Part shown: positions 1-7,177 of the stretch, piece by piece | Numbering within the stretch: the first letter of the stretch is position 1 | Layout: the number at the start of each line of letters is the position of its first letter | Assembly (NCBI GenBank): GCA_964485695.1 | Contig: CAZAKZ010000187.1 | Location: forward strand, 1-9,373 | Direction: 5' to 3' | From: CAZAKZ01 sp964485695 | GTDB taxonomy: Bacteria; Planctomycetota; JAFGQW01 | DNA: 9,373 nt | The notes under the pieces: generated by a model | Databases searched by the model: none | Seen by the model: only the letters and a program-made list of their open reading frames with translations | What the model was told of the DNA's origin: nothing | Translations under genes and position numbers: made by a program

Positions 1-50
1 ACAGTCCTGCCTGCTCAGCCTACCGTCTTGGAAAAAATATCTTTACACCC
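1..50 (-). other. Foreign sequence joined to a broken glycosyltransferase gene; possible mobile-element end
   Basis: On the minus strand, the glycosyltransferase homology stops at about position 51 and is followed by an AT-richer stretch (read on the minus strand as TGTAAAGATATTTTTTCC and onward) that resembles no glycosyltransferase C-terminus in any of its three frames. A TGTAAA-type end with a T run recalls terminal repeats of some IS256/Mutator-type insertion sequences, but that is only a recollection of style. With no transposase visible and the window ending here, a different rearrangement or an assembly join is equally possible. Confidence 0.3.
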
Positions 51-980
51 CACACCCCCCACGCGACTCGCCACCACCGGTACGCCCGAGGCCATGGCCT
101 CCAGCGCCACCAGTCCGAAGGACTCGGCCCGTGAGGGGACCACCACCACGTCCGCGGCCCGGTAGACATCGCACGAATTCTCGAAATCCGGGATCCAGTG
201 GACGGATCTCGTCACGCCCCGTGTCTCGGCCTCCCGCCGGAGGCGATCTTCTTCCTCCCCGCGGCCTGCCACCACTAGATGCGCACCCGGGATCCGGTCC
301 AGGACCGCCGGCCAGGCCTCGAGGAGCACGTCCGCCCCCTTTTCCTGGACCAGGCGGGCCAGGAAGGCCACCAGAGGGCCTCTTGGGGGTAAACCCAGGT
401 CGGCGCGTGCGGCCGCCTTACCCGATCCGTCCACCGGAGTAAAGCGCTCCGGGTCCACCCCGTTGGGTATGACAGCAATGCGGTCGGACTCAAATCCGGC
501 CGCTTCCAGGGTCGCGGCCATGGTCCGGGTCAGGGCGATGACGCGCCGGAGCCGTTTTCGGTAGAGGCGGAGGCGGAGCCGCCCCACCCCGGTCTCCTGG
601 AGATCCCGGAGATTGCCCGTGGGACCCGTGGTGTGCAGGGTGGCCACGCCCGGCACCGGGCAGAGCGCTGCCAGGAGGGCCGGGAGGTAAAGGGAGTGGG
701 CGTGGATCACGTCGATAGGCCCGACGCGCCCGAAGAGTTGCCAACACCCAGCGAGCCAGAACCGGAGGCGCTGCACTAGACGTCCGCCGCGGGGCCCGCC
801 CACTCGCCGGACCTCGACGCCGTCCAGATCCTCTGCCGCGGGAAGGCCTCCGGTCTGGCGAGTGACCACGGTGCAGCGATGCTCTCCGGTCCGAACGAGG
901 CCCGCTGTCAGCGAACGCACCAGGGTCTCGATGCCGCCCCTGTGGGGATGGAACAGGGTTGTCACGTGAACCAGGTGCAA
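15..980 (-). CDS. GT4-family glycosyltransferase, 3' end disrupted
   Basis: This is a retaining GT-B-fold glycosyltransferase of family GT4, which transfers a sugar from an activated donor to a glycan or lipid acceptor, usually at the cytoplasmic face of the membrane. The N-terminal acceptor domain starts with HVTTLFHPHRGGIETLV (residues 5-21), the glycine-rich loop of the family, followed by IDVIHAHSLY near 89-98. The donor domain includes VIPNGVDPERF (170-180), FLARLVQEKGADVLLEAW (206-223) and the E-x7-E signature, E286 and E294, in ESFGLVALEAMASG. After VASRVGGV (303-310), relatives continue with a PE-containing loop and roughly 60-80 more residues. Here the frame runs into GCKDIFSKTVG and stops, so the final helices are missing and no frame restores them. 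The start is TTG at 978-980, chosen because it places the N-terminal strand correctly. No good ribosome site precedes it, so translation may be coupled to the aminopeptidase gene 35 bp upstream. Acceptor and donor sugar cannot be inferred. Confidence 0.85.
   Translation of the reverse strand: MHLVHVTTLFHPHRGGIETLVRSLTAGLVRTGEHRCTVVTRQTGGLPAAEDLDGVEVRRVGGPRGGRLVQRLRFWLAGCWQLFGRVGPIDVIHAHSLYLPALLAALCPVPGVATLHTTGPTGNLRDLQETGVGRLRLRLYRKRLRRVIALTRTMAATLEAAGFESDRIAVIPNGVDPERFTPVDGSGKAAARADLGLPPRGPLVAFLARLVQEKGADVLLEAWPAVLDRIPGAHLVVAGRGEEEDRLRREAETRGVTRSVHWIPDFENSCDVYRAADVVVVPSRAESFGLVALEAMASGVPVVASRVGGVGCKDIFSKTVG
45..58. repeat. Tandem 7-bp repeat ACACCCC x2 at the gene junction
   Basis: Two exact copies of ACACCCC lie head to tail (45-51 and 52-58), followed by two further C residues. 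The repeat straddles the point where the glycosyltransferase frame loses homology. It may be slippage, a junction trace, or chance in a C-rich stretch. Confidence 0.5.
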
Positions 981-1015
981 GGGGGGAAGGGAAGGGACGG
1001 GGCCGGCCTCCCGGC

Positions 1016-2221
1016 TCAGAACTGGAACTCCCCGTCCTTCAGGATGACCTGGCCGTCGGCCACCACCGTCGCCTTCTCCACCAGCATGTCGTAGTGGTGC
1101 TTGCTCTTGTTGGGTCCGAGGCCGGCCGAGTCACCGATGGCGAAGTGGACCGAGCCGAAGGCCTTTTCCGCCTCCAGGAGGTTGTTGCAGATCCTGGCGT
1201 TCATGTTGGTGCCGATTCCCACCTCACCGATGACCCGGCCGCCCGCGTCCCGGCCGATATGGTCCAGGATGTCGGAGATGCTCTTGCCCTTGTGGTCCAC
1301 CACCCGGCCTTTCTTGAACCTCACCATGCCCTTGCCGACCCGGGAGTCCACGAGGCTGAACTGGATCACGCCTTTGAAGGTCTCCTCCACGGGCGAGGTG
1401 AAGCACTCCCCCGCCGGCAGGTTTCCTTGCAAGCCCCTCTGACTGATGTCCCCGTTGTCGTTCAGCCAGCGACGGCCGAAGACACTGAAAGTGACGTCCG
1501 TGCCAAGTGGATTCGTGACCCGGACTTCCCTGGCGCCGGACAAACGTTCCACCAGGGACTTTCCCAGTTCCCGGAGCTGACCGTAGTTGAGATTCACCAG
1601 CCGCTCCATCACGCTCACGGTGATGCCGGGCATCATGCAGATCCGGCCGCGTACCAGGGCCGCGTCCACCAGATCACGCCGGAAGGACTTCTCGTCCGGT
1701 TGGGTTTCCAGCAGGCACACGGTCAAGTCAGCCTGCCCCACCATGGACTTGAGCAGTCCCGTCAGTTTCTTCATGGGGCGCAGCGGATCGATCAAGAGGT
1801 AGGTAGTGGTCTCGGCCCGGATGTGATTGAACCAGAAGGCCAGGGCCTCGGCGATACGCAGCTTCTGACTGTCGGTCACCAGGACCACCTGCTCCGCGGG
1901 CTTCACCTTCAGCGCGCCTTTGGCCGCGCGCTCGGCCGCGATCAGGAGATCCGAACCCGGCCGGGTTTTTCTGGAAGTCCTGGCTCCGGTCGAGGGCGGG
2001 GCCGTTTTTCTGCTCTTCCCCGGCTTTTTGCTGCCGATTTTCCCGGCTTCGGAAGCCGCCTTCCTGCCAGTTTCCCTGCCAGTATCTTTGGATTTCTCTT
2101 TCTTGACTTTCTTGGCAGGTTTTTTAGTCGCGGCCGCCTTCTTTTTTGTAACCTTCTTGGAACTCCTGGTTTCTGTCGATTTTCCCGACTTCTTCTTCAC
2201 CGATTTTTTCTTGGCAGCCAC
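1016..2221 (-). CDS. M29-like metallo-aminopeptidase family protein with histone-H1-like lysine-rich N-terminal tail
   Basis: Residues 91-401 match the aminopeptidase T/M29-like family, cytoplasmic two-metal peptidases that remove N-terminal residues. The family block GNLPAGECFTSP (266-277) supplies a likely metal ligand, E272. GEVGIGTN (332-339) supplies E333, VHFAIGD (358-364) supplies H359, and HHYDM (375-379) supplies the H376-x-D378 pair. The tail VVADGQVILKDGEF is the usual family ending. The tyrosine that I recall as catalytic in the thermophilic founder enzyme is not obvious at the matching place, so activity is unproven; the same fold also includes ring-cleaving NicX-type enzymes. 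Residues 1-88 are an added tail with 27 lysines and 7 arginines in KKK, KKPAKK and KKVKK runs, like histone H1 or AlgP, presumably disordered and able to bind DNA, RNA or polyphosphate. The start is GTG at 2219-2221 with AGAGGAG about 5 bp upstream, and no ATG/GTG/TTG lies near the catalytic domain boundary, so the tail is translated. It is probably the first gene of an operon with the glycosyltransferase. Confidence 0.82.
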   Translation of the reverse strand: MAAKKKSVKKKSGKSTETRSSKKVTKKKAAATKKPAKKVKKEKSKDTGRETGRKAASEAGKIGSKKPGKSRKTAPPSTGARTSRKTRPGSDLLIAAERAAKGALKVKPAEQVVLVTDSQKLRIAEALAFWFNHIRAETTTYLLIDPLRPMKKLTGLLKSMVGQADLTVCLLETQPDEKSFRRDLVDAALVRGRICMMPGITVSVMERLVNLNYGQLRELGKSLVERLSGAREVRVTNPLGTDVTFSVFGRRWLNDNGDISQRGLQGNLPAGECFTSPVEETFKGVIQFSLVDSRVGKGMVRFKKGRVVDHKGKSISDILDHIGRDAGGRVIGEVGIGTNMNARICNNLLEAEKAFGSVHFAIGDSAGLGPNKSKHHYDMLVEKATVVADGQVILKDGEFQF

Positions 2222-2235
2222 CGGTACTCCTCTGG
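2222..2235 (-). promoter_or_regulatory. Ribosome binding site deciding the GTG start of the aminopeptidase-like gene
   Basis: On the minus strand AGAGGAG is followed by TACCG and then the GTG start codon. This is a strong Shine-Dalgarno match at good spacing and supports translation of the lysine-rich tail. Confidence 0.7.
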
Positions 2236-2266
2236 TTGGTACGGTTCCCGGGCCACTGTGGGCGCT

Positions 2267-2295
2267 TTTTTAGGCAATTTTGGCGCTCCTGTCAA
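2267..2295 (-). promoter_or_regulatory. Sigma70-type promoter of the aminopeptidase-glycosyltransferase operon
   Basis: On the minus strand a perfect TTGACA -35 box (2295-2290) is followed by a 17-bp spacer and TAAAAA (2272-2267, four of six consensus matches) as -10 box. The predicted transcript starts near 2260, giving a short leader of about 39 nt before the GTG start. No clear terminator for the preceding minus-strand gene lies between 2365 and this promoter, so some readthrough from upstream is possible. Confidence 0.65.
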
Positions 2296-2297
2296 TG

Positions 2298-2313
2298 AAA
2301 TGCGGAAATGCGG
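2298..2313. repeat. Tandem 8-bp repeat upstream of the -35 box; candidate regulator site
   Basis: AAATGCGG occurs twice head to tail (2298-2305, 2306-2313), reading CCGCATTT twice on the transcribed strand. It lies 2 bp upstream of the TTGACA box, about -38 to -53 relative to the predicted start, which is where an activator binding as a direct-repeat dimer would contact RNA polymerase. Function is inferred from position only. Confidence 0.4.
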
Positions 2314-2364
2314 TGCGTGGCCCGTTTGATTGCTCCAGGTCGTGAATCCGGGAGACCGGGACGC

Positions 2365-4848
2365 TCACCCGGCCTCGGAGCCGAATCGATGGGCCACGAG
2401 AAGGGCGAGGAAGTAGACGGCCAGGGCAATGCCCAGGACCCAGGTAAAGCCGAGGGCCAGGCCAAGAATGATGCTCAGCACGCTCCCCAGCACCGAGAAG
2501 TAGCCGTTGACGCCCCACGCCCAGGCCACCACCTCTCCACTGCCCTTCAGCCGGATGATGCCCAGGGGAAAGGGCATGCCCATGAGAAAGCCCAGCGGCG
2601 CCAGCAACGCGAAGCTGAGCAGCACCCTGTACTCGATGCCGGACTCGAGGAACCGCCGGAACAGTGGGGGCAATCCGACCATATAGGCCACGCCCACCAG
2701 GATGAGGCCGAGAATGGCGATGCGCTGCGTCCAGCCCCCCCTCAATCCGAGGCGCCCCGCGGTGAGGCTCCCGAGCCCGCTGAAGAAGAGCAGTCCGCTC
2801 AGCACCACGCTGAGGGCATAGACCGGATGCCCCAGGAACAGGATGAACCGCTGGCTGAGGACGATCTCCACCAGGATGTACCCGAGGCCCAGGGCGGAGA
2901 AATAGGTCAGCAACGGGGCGCGGCCGGGCAGCCTCAGTTGACGGCGCCGGAGGATCCACAGGGGCAGGATCACGAACACCGTGCTGAGAACCAGGAGCTC
3001 GGCGAAGAGCAGGAGCAGGATGCCGTGGCCCGTGATACCGGCGTCTCCGACGAAGCTCTCGCTGTCCAGGATATTTCGCCACCGGTAGAGCTCGAAGAAG
3101 AAGGGACGATCGTCGGTGGGCGCACTCACGTCGAAGTAGTATTCGCGGACGAACTCCTTTCGGTCCTTGGCTTGGAAGAACGCATCGAAGCACTTCACCT
3201 CCTCGACCGCACGCTTCATGCTCGGGTCCACGGCAAAGGCCCGGTTGAGCTTTGCGCGGCCGCCCGGAAGGTGGAAGAAACCGTAATCGTACCTGGCGGC
3301 CGCGGTTTCCAGAGTCCCGATCTCCTCCGGCGTGAAGGGCTTCTTCTTGAGGAGAATGACGGTGAAGCGACCGGACTGCGCGAACACCATGTGCCGGCTC
3401 GGGTCCTCCACGCCCTGGGCCCGGAGGGCCTCGTCGGCGAGGACCGCCAGGCGCATGCTGAACCGCGGCTTCCCGGACCAGGGGCTCGGCATGTACCACC
3501 GCGTCAGGGTCAGGATTCCGTCGTCCTTCAGCCGCCGGAAGTAGCAGTCGAACGCCTCGCGGGTGTAGAGAAAGTTCTCGGAGAGCGCGTACGAGCCGGC
3601 CTGAGTAGAGCTGTAGGTGTCGACGCCGGATACCTGGACGATGTCGAACCGCTGCTTGCACATCTCCAGAAAATGCCGGCCCTCGGCCGTGACGACGGTG
3701 ACGTCATCTCGGTGGTAGAGGGAACCGGAAAACTCCGAGAACCTCCCCTTCACTGCATCGACGATGGACCGGTTGATCTCCACGCCGGTGACGTGGGCAG
3801 CGCCGAAGTAGAGGCCGCTCAGGACATCCAGGCCGCCCCCGGCACCCAGGGCCACCACCCGCGGCGGCGTCTCCTTCTTGAGCCGGTAGACCAGGGTCGC
3901 CGGCAGGTATTCGATGAAGCGCAGCTTCGGATTCGCCCGCGGCTCTCCCTCGAGGCGCGTGATGCTGGTCATGGCCCAGGCATCGATGAGGATACCCCGG
4001 CGGCGAGGCGGATTCTCGGTGACAACAGGATCTTCAAAGGCGGCTCGGCTCAGTCCCCAGAGGCCGTCCGTCACGTCCATGCCCCGCATCTCGTAGAAAT
4101 CCACGCGCGCGAGGCTGGTCCAATCGTGGCCGAGCCGGTCTTCCGTGCGGACCTTGGCCAGGGGTTTGGCCTTTGGACTCTTGAGGGGAAACCAGCTGTC
4201 CGGACCGATGAGACCGACGAGGAGGATGGCTCCACAGGTCCCGAGCGCCACGATCCCGCCACGCCGGAGGAATCCCACGCCGCTCAGGGCCACCAGGGCG
4301 GCGCACAGGACCACGGCCTGGTCTCCCCCGAGGGTATCCAGCAGAGGAATGCTCACCAGACACCCGATGCCGGAACCGATGAGGTTGGCGAAGTAGATGC
4401 GCCCCACCCGGCCGGGATCCGAGGCGATGGCGATGGAGACCATGAGCCCCATGAAGAAGAAAGGCACCATGAGAAGGGCGACGAAGCCGGCGAATTTCAC
4501 CAGTTCCCACCAGTTCACCTGGATCTGATCGTTGGGGAGATGCTGCAGGATGAGCAGGGGATTGAACTGGAGCTGCAGGATCAGGGCATAGGTGAGAAGG
4601 GTCACCCCACCCCCCAGGATCGCCAGGACGCCGAGGGCCCGCAGGGGATTGCGCTTCAGGACACCCGGGAAGAGGGTGAGATAGACCCCGGAGGCGCTGA
4701 AGCCCAGAAGCGCGGAGCTGATGGCCAGGAAACCGAAGTGGTACCAGAGCATGAAGCTGAAGATCTTCGTGAGGCAGATCTGCAGCAGGAGAATCCCCAC
4801 ACTCAGGAGAAATATGCCGAAATCCCTGCGCGCGTGTCCTTTAGGCAT
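2365..4848 (-). CDS. Polytopic membrane protein with spermidine-synthase-like SAM-binding domain
   Basis: This 827-residue protein has three parts. Residues 10-216 contain about seven hydrophobic helices (for example 11-30, 36-60, 118-142, 150-172, 197-214). Residues 240-590 form a soluble Rossmann-type domain of the spermidine synthase/methyltransferase superfamily: VVALGAGGGLDVLSGLYFGA (331-350) is the nucleotide-binding loop, E357 in VTGVEINR is the acidic residue expected to hold the SAM-type ribose, and FDIVQVSGVDTYSSTQAG (401-418) follows at the active-site strand. Residues 604-820 contain about six or seven more helices, including LLTYFSALGLGYILVEIVL and WAWGVNGYFSVLGSVLSIILG. The motif APTDDRPFFFELYRW (576-590) links domain to membrane and recurs in this family as I know it. 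Canonical aminopropyltransferase catalytic residues are not clearly present, so the reaction (aminopropyl transfer, methyl transfer, or none) and the substrate are unknown; membrane-embedded polyamine or lipid modification is possible. The start is ATG at 4848, with only a weak purine stretch upstream. Confidence 0.8.
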   Translation of the reverse strand: MPKGHARRDFGIFLLSVGILLLQICLTKIFSFMLWYHFGFLAISSALLGFSASGVYLTLFPGVLKRNPLRALGVLAILGGGVTLLTYALILQLQFNPLLILQHLPNDQIQVNWWELVKFAGFVALLMVPFFFMGLMVSIAIASDPGRVGRIYFANLIGSGIGCLVSIPLLDTLGGDQAVVLCAALVALSGVGFLRRGGIVALGTCGAILLVGLIGPDSWFPLKSPKAKPLAKVRTEDRLGHDWTSLARVDFYEMRGMDVTDGLWGLSRAAFEDPVVTENPPRRRGILIDAWAMTSITRLEGEPRANPKLRFIEYLPATLVYRLKKETPPRVVALGAGGGLDVLSGLYFGAAHVTGVEINRSIVDAVKGRFSEFSGSLYHRDDVTVVTAEGRHFLEMCKQRFDIVQVSGVDTYSSTQAGSYALSENFLYTREAFDCYFRRLKDDGILTLTRWYMPSPWSGKPRFSMRLAVLADEALRAQGVEDPSRHMVFAQSGRFTVILLKKKPFTPEEIGTLETAAARYDYGFFHLPGGRAKLNRAFAVDPSMKRAVEEVKCFDAFFQAKDRKEFVREYYFDVSAPTDDRPFFFELYRWRNILDSESFVGDAGITGHGILLLLFAELLVLSTVFVILPLWILRRRQLRLPGRAPLLTYFSALGLGYILVEIVLSQRFILFLGHPVYALSVVLSGLLFFSGLGSLTAGRLGLRGGWTQRIAILGLILVGVAYMVGLPPLFRRFLESGIEYRVLLSFALLAPLGFLMGMPFPLGIIRLKGSGEVVAWAWGVNGYFSVLGSVLSIILGLALGFTWVLGIALAVYFLALLVAHRFGSEAG

Positions 4849-5197
4849 CCTGTCTTATCTCTTGAAATAGAAAGCGTTACACCAACTGTCCGGCACGGAC
4901 AATGCATTTATATCGGCAACCAGGCCCGGTTGGGAGAACCCGGAACTGCACGCTTCGGGAGCCGCGCCGTGCCGATTTCCGTCGTTGCTGCTCAATTCAA
5001 GGTATACATGGAAGTTACATCCTGAAATCCCGGCGCCCTCTCTATTCCCGCCCCCGGTCCACTTCCCCGCCACCACGAGTCAAGTTCAGAGCCATGGATT
5101 CTCGATAAACAAGAGGACCCAATACGTTGGGGACGTTTCCAGTCCGGCTGATGCATGAAGGCGACAAACGAAGGTACCCCGGGATACCCCTGAAGAT
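4849..5197. other. Divergent intergenic region, no gene recognised
   Basis: This 349-bp stretch separates the leftward membrane-protein gene from the rightward HDOD-GAF-GGDEF gene and should hold both promoters. I see one perfect palindrome (4887-4901) and a sigma54-like GG-N10-GC element on the plus strand overlapping it. A TATAAA hexamer (4912-4907, minus strand) lacks a convincing -35 partner. Short reading frames here have no ribosome site or recognisable sequence. An in-frame TGA at 5156-5158 with no start codon between it and 5198 fixes the start of the rightward gene. Confidence 0.6.
4887..4901. promoter_or_regulatory. Perfect palindrome TGTCCG-GCA-CGGACA, candidate operator
   Basis: Six-base arms pair exactly around a 3-bp centre, the form expected of a dimeric repressor site. 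It lies 39 bp upstream of the leftward start codon and about 300 bp upstream of the rightward one. The overlapping sequence CGGCACGGACAATGCA (4891-4906) also keeps the sigma54 GG-N10-GC spacing, with two mismatches to TGGCAC-N5-TTGCA. It would read rightward. The two readings compete and neither is proven. Confidence 0.35.
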
Positions 5198-7177
5198 ATG
5201 GATGCGAATCCAGCCAGAAGCATACTCGCGGACTATGACGGTCTGCCCATCTCCCCCCTCGTTGGATCCAAGCTATTTGAGTCCTCCTTCGAGGCGGGCG
5301 CGGATTTCCGCAAGGCGGTCCGTATCATCCAGACGGACCAGGCCCTCACGCTTCGCATCCTGAAGATCGTCAACAGTCCCTTTTACGGCCTCCGGTGCAA
5401 GGTCAACACCCTGTCCCACGCCCTGGCCATGCTGGGGGCGGAGGCCGTGCATACCCTCCTCCGGGGTGAGGACCGCTACCGCACCGGCCCCCCGCCCAGA
5501 ACCAAGGAGGTCATCGACAAGTACTTCTTCTGGCAGCACGCCCTCACAACGGCCATCATTGCCGAGACCATCAGCAAGAATCTCGGATACGACATACCCG
5601 AGGAAGCCTTCGTGGCGGGCCTCCTCCACGACATGGGCAAGATCTTCCTGGAGATGAAGGACCCGGAAGCCTACGGCGCCGTGGCCCGGGACATGGTCAA
5701 GAACGAGGATCCGGTGCCCGCCATCGAACACCGCAGGTTCGGAATCAACCACGCCGAGGTGGGCGGCAGCATGGCGGAGAAGTGGAACCTCCCGCACACC
5801 CTTCAGGCCGCCATCCTCCACCACCATACGCCGCTGCAGGAAGGCCAGGTCCCAGGCCTGGACCCCAAGAGCAGCGAGCTGGCCTCCATCATCACCTACG
5901 CCGACTTCATCGCCTGGAGTCAGGGGCTCGGAAGCGTGGAGAACGGCCACATACCGGTTCACAACCATCCCCCCAGGAACATCATCAACGTGCTTCAGAC
6001 GTGCCTCGACCAGATCATGGACGAGGTGAATACACGGCTGAGAGCCGTGGGCGAGATGTTCAACCTGAAAACGAGCGGCATCCACGACTTCAACGCGGTG
6101 TTCCGGGAGCACATGCCCGACCGCCGGCCCGCCCCGTCCCCCGCGGAGATCCTCGAGGAGCAGATCGAGGGATTGAGCGCCCTGAACGAGATCATCCGTG
6201 AGATCCGCCGCCTCGACCGGGAAGACAAGATCTTCAACACCATGATGCACGGCATCCACTCGAAGCTCGGATTCGACCGGGTCATCCACTTCCGACTGAA
6301 TCGGGCCAACAACGAGGTGGTAGGCAACAAGCGAGTGGACTGCACCGAGATCCCCATCGACATCTCCAGGGTCTCGTTCGTCCTCGGCATCGACGAGGAA
6401 GGCATCTCCCGGTGCCTCATGACCCAGCGCCCCGTCCGCCTGAAGCGGTCGGGCCAGGACACCAAGGTACTGGACATCCTCGGCGTGAATGAAGCCGTGG
6501 CGGCTCCCCTCGTGATCAACGAGCGGGCCCAGGGCGTCATCATCGCAGACGCATTCCTGAGCGGCCGTCCCACCACGCCGGAGCACATCGAGGCGCTCGG
6601 ACTGGTGTGCCTGGAGGCCGGTATGGCCGTCGAGAACCGCCGGCTCATCAGCCGTTCCAAGGAGCTCCAGGAACTGGCCGAGAAGGACGAACTCACCTCC
6701 GTCAACAATCGCCGCTACGCCATCCAGATGTGCAAGCAGGAGCTGGAGAGGGCGCAGCAGGAAAACACGCCGCTGAGCATCGTCATGATCGACATCGACC
6801 ATTTCAAGCTCTTCAACGATACCTACGGCCATCAGGCCGGCGACTTCGTGCTCCGGGAGGTGGCCAAGCACATCGAAATCACCAGCCGGAAATCCGACAT
6901 CATCGGCCGCTACGGAGGCGAGGAATTCCTGGTACTCCTTCCTGACACGCCCCTGGAGCGGTGTATCGTCTACGCCGAGAGACTCCGGACGGTCGTGGAG
7001 GATTATGGCAAGGAGATCAAGCAGATCTTTCCCGAATGCGACCTGACCATATCCATCGGGGTGACGTCCCTGAAGCATCCGTGCAGTCCGGACCTCGATG
7101 AATTCCTGGAACGTGTGGACAAGGCACTCTACAGTGCCAAGGAACGGGGCCGAAACCGAGTATGCGTCGACCAGTAA
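5198..7177 (+). CDS. HDOD-GAF-GGDEF signalling protein, probable diguanylate cyclase
   Basis: This soluble 659-residue protein has three domains. HDOD (about 12-285) contains the typical IIQTDQALTLRILKIVNSPFYGL (43-65) and a well-kept HD set: H113, H144-D145 in GLLHDMGKIF, H185 in NHAEVG, the HHH at 208-210 and D236. GAF (about 330-483) is a small-molecule or cofactor sensor, ending VAAPLVINERAQGVIIAD and GMAVENRRL. GGDEF (about 488-659) has DELTSVNNRRY (497-507), IDIDHFKLFNDTYGHQAGD (531-549), the catalytic GGEEF at 573-577 and RKSD at 564-567, exactly five residues upstream, the product-inhibition I-site. It is therefore predicted to make c-di-GMP from GTP under feedback control. The intact HD residues leave open a hydrolase role, although most HDOD domains are thought to be scaffolds. 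ATG 5198 is the only possible start; its ribosome site is weak. It overlaps the following sensor gene by 16 bp, so the two are probably translated and act together. Confidence 0.9.
   Translation: MDANPARSILADYDGLPISPLVGSKLFESSFEAGADFRKAVRIIQTDQALTLRILKIVNSPFYGLRCKVNTLSHALAMLGAEAVHTLLRGEDRYRTGPPPRTKEVIDKYFFWQHALTTAIIAETISKNLGYDIPEEAFVAGLLHDMGKIFLEMKDPEAYGAVARDMVKNEDPVPAIEHRRFGINHAEVGGSMAEKWNLPHTLQAAILHHHTPLQEGQVPGLDPKSSELASIITYADFIAWSQGLGSVENGHIPVHNHPPRNIINVLQTCLDQIMDEVNTRLRAVGEMFNLKTSGIHDFNAVFREHMPDRRPAPSPAEILEEQIEGLSALNEIIREIRRLDREDKIFNTMMHGIHSKLGFDRVIHFRLNRANNEVVGNKRVDCTEIPIDISRVSFVLGIDEEGISRCLMTQRPVRLKRSGQDTKVLDILGVNEAVAAPLVINERAQGVIIADAFLSGRPTTPEHIEALGLVCLEAGMAVENRRLISRSKELQELAEKDELTSVNNRRYAIQMCKQELERAQQENTPLSIVMIDIDHFKLFNDTYGHQAGDFVLREVAKHIEITSRKSDIIGRYGGEEFLVLLPDTPLERCIVYAERLRTVVEDYGKEIKQIFPECDLTISIGVTSLKHPCSPDLDEFLERVDKALYSAKERGRNRVCVDQ

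Noticed and set aside
959..2329. A 456-residue plus-strand open frame opposite the aminopeptidase-like gene
   Set aside because: No recognisable motifs. The C-terminal phenylalanine-rich part is simply the complement of the lysine-rich tail.
2308..5025. A 905-residue open frame on the plus strand, antisense to the membrane-protein gene
   Set aside because: Its translation is rich in H, Q, E, P and G with no domain, which is typical of the antisense shadow of a GC-rich gene. The opposite strand has clear membrane helices and a SAM-binding loop.
4902..5108. Short plus-strand frame of 68 residues in the divergent intergenic region, and a 73-residue minus-strand one
   Set aside because: No ribosome sites, arginine- and proline-rich random-looking translation, and overlap with each other and with the candidate operator.
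5273..7078. A 601-residue minus-strand open frame opposite the HDOD-GAF-GGDEF gene
   Set aside because: It is a compositional shadow (D, H, L, V, G-rich, no motifs). The plus strand carries GGEEF and HD signatures.
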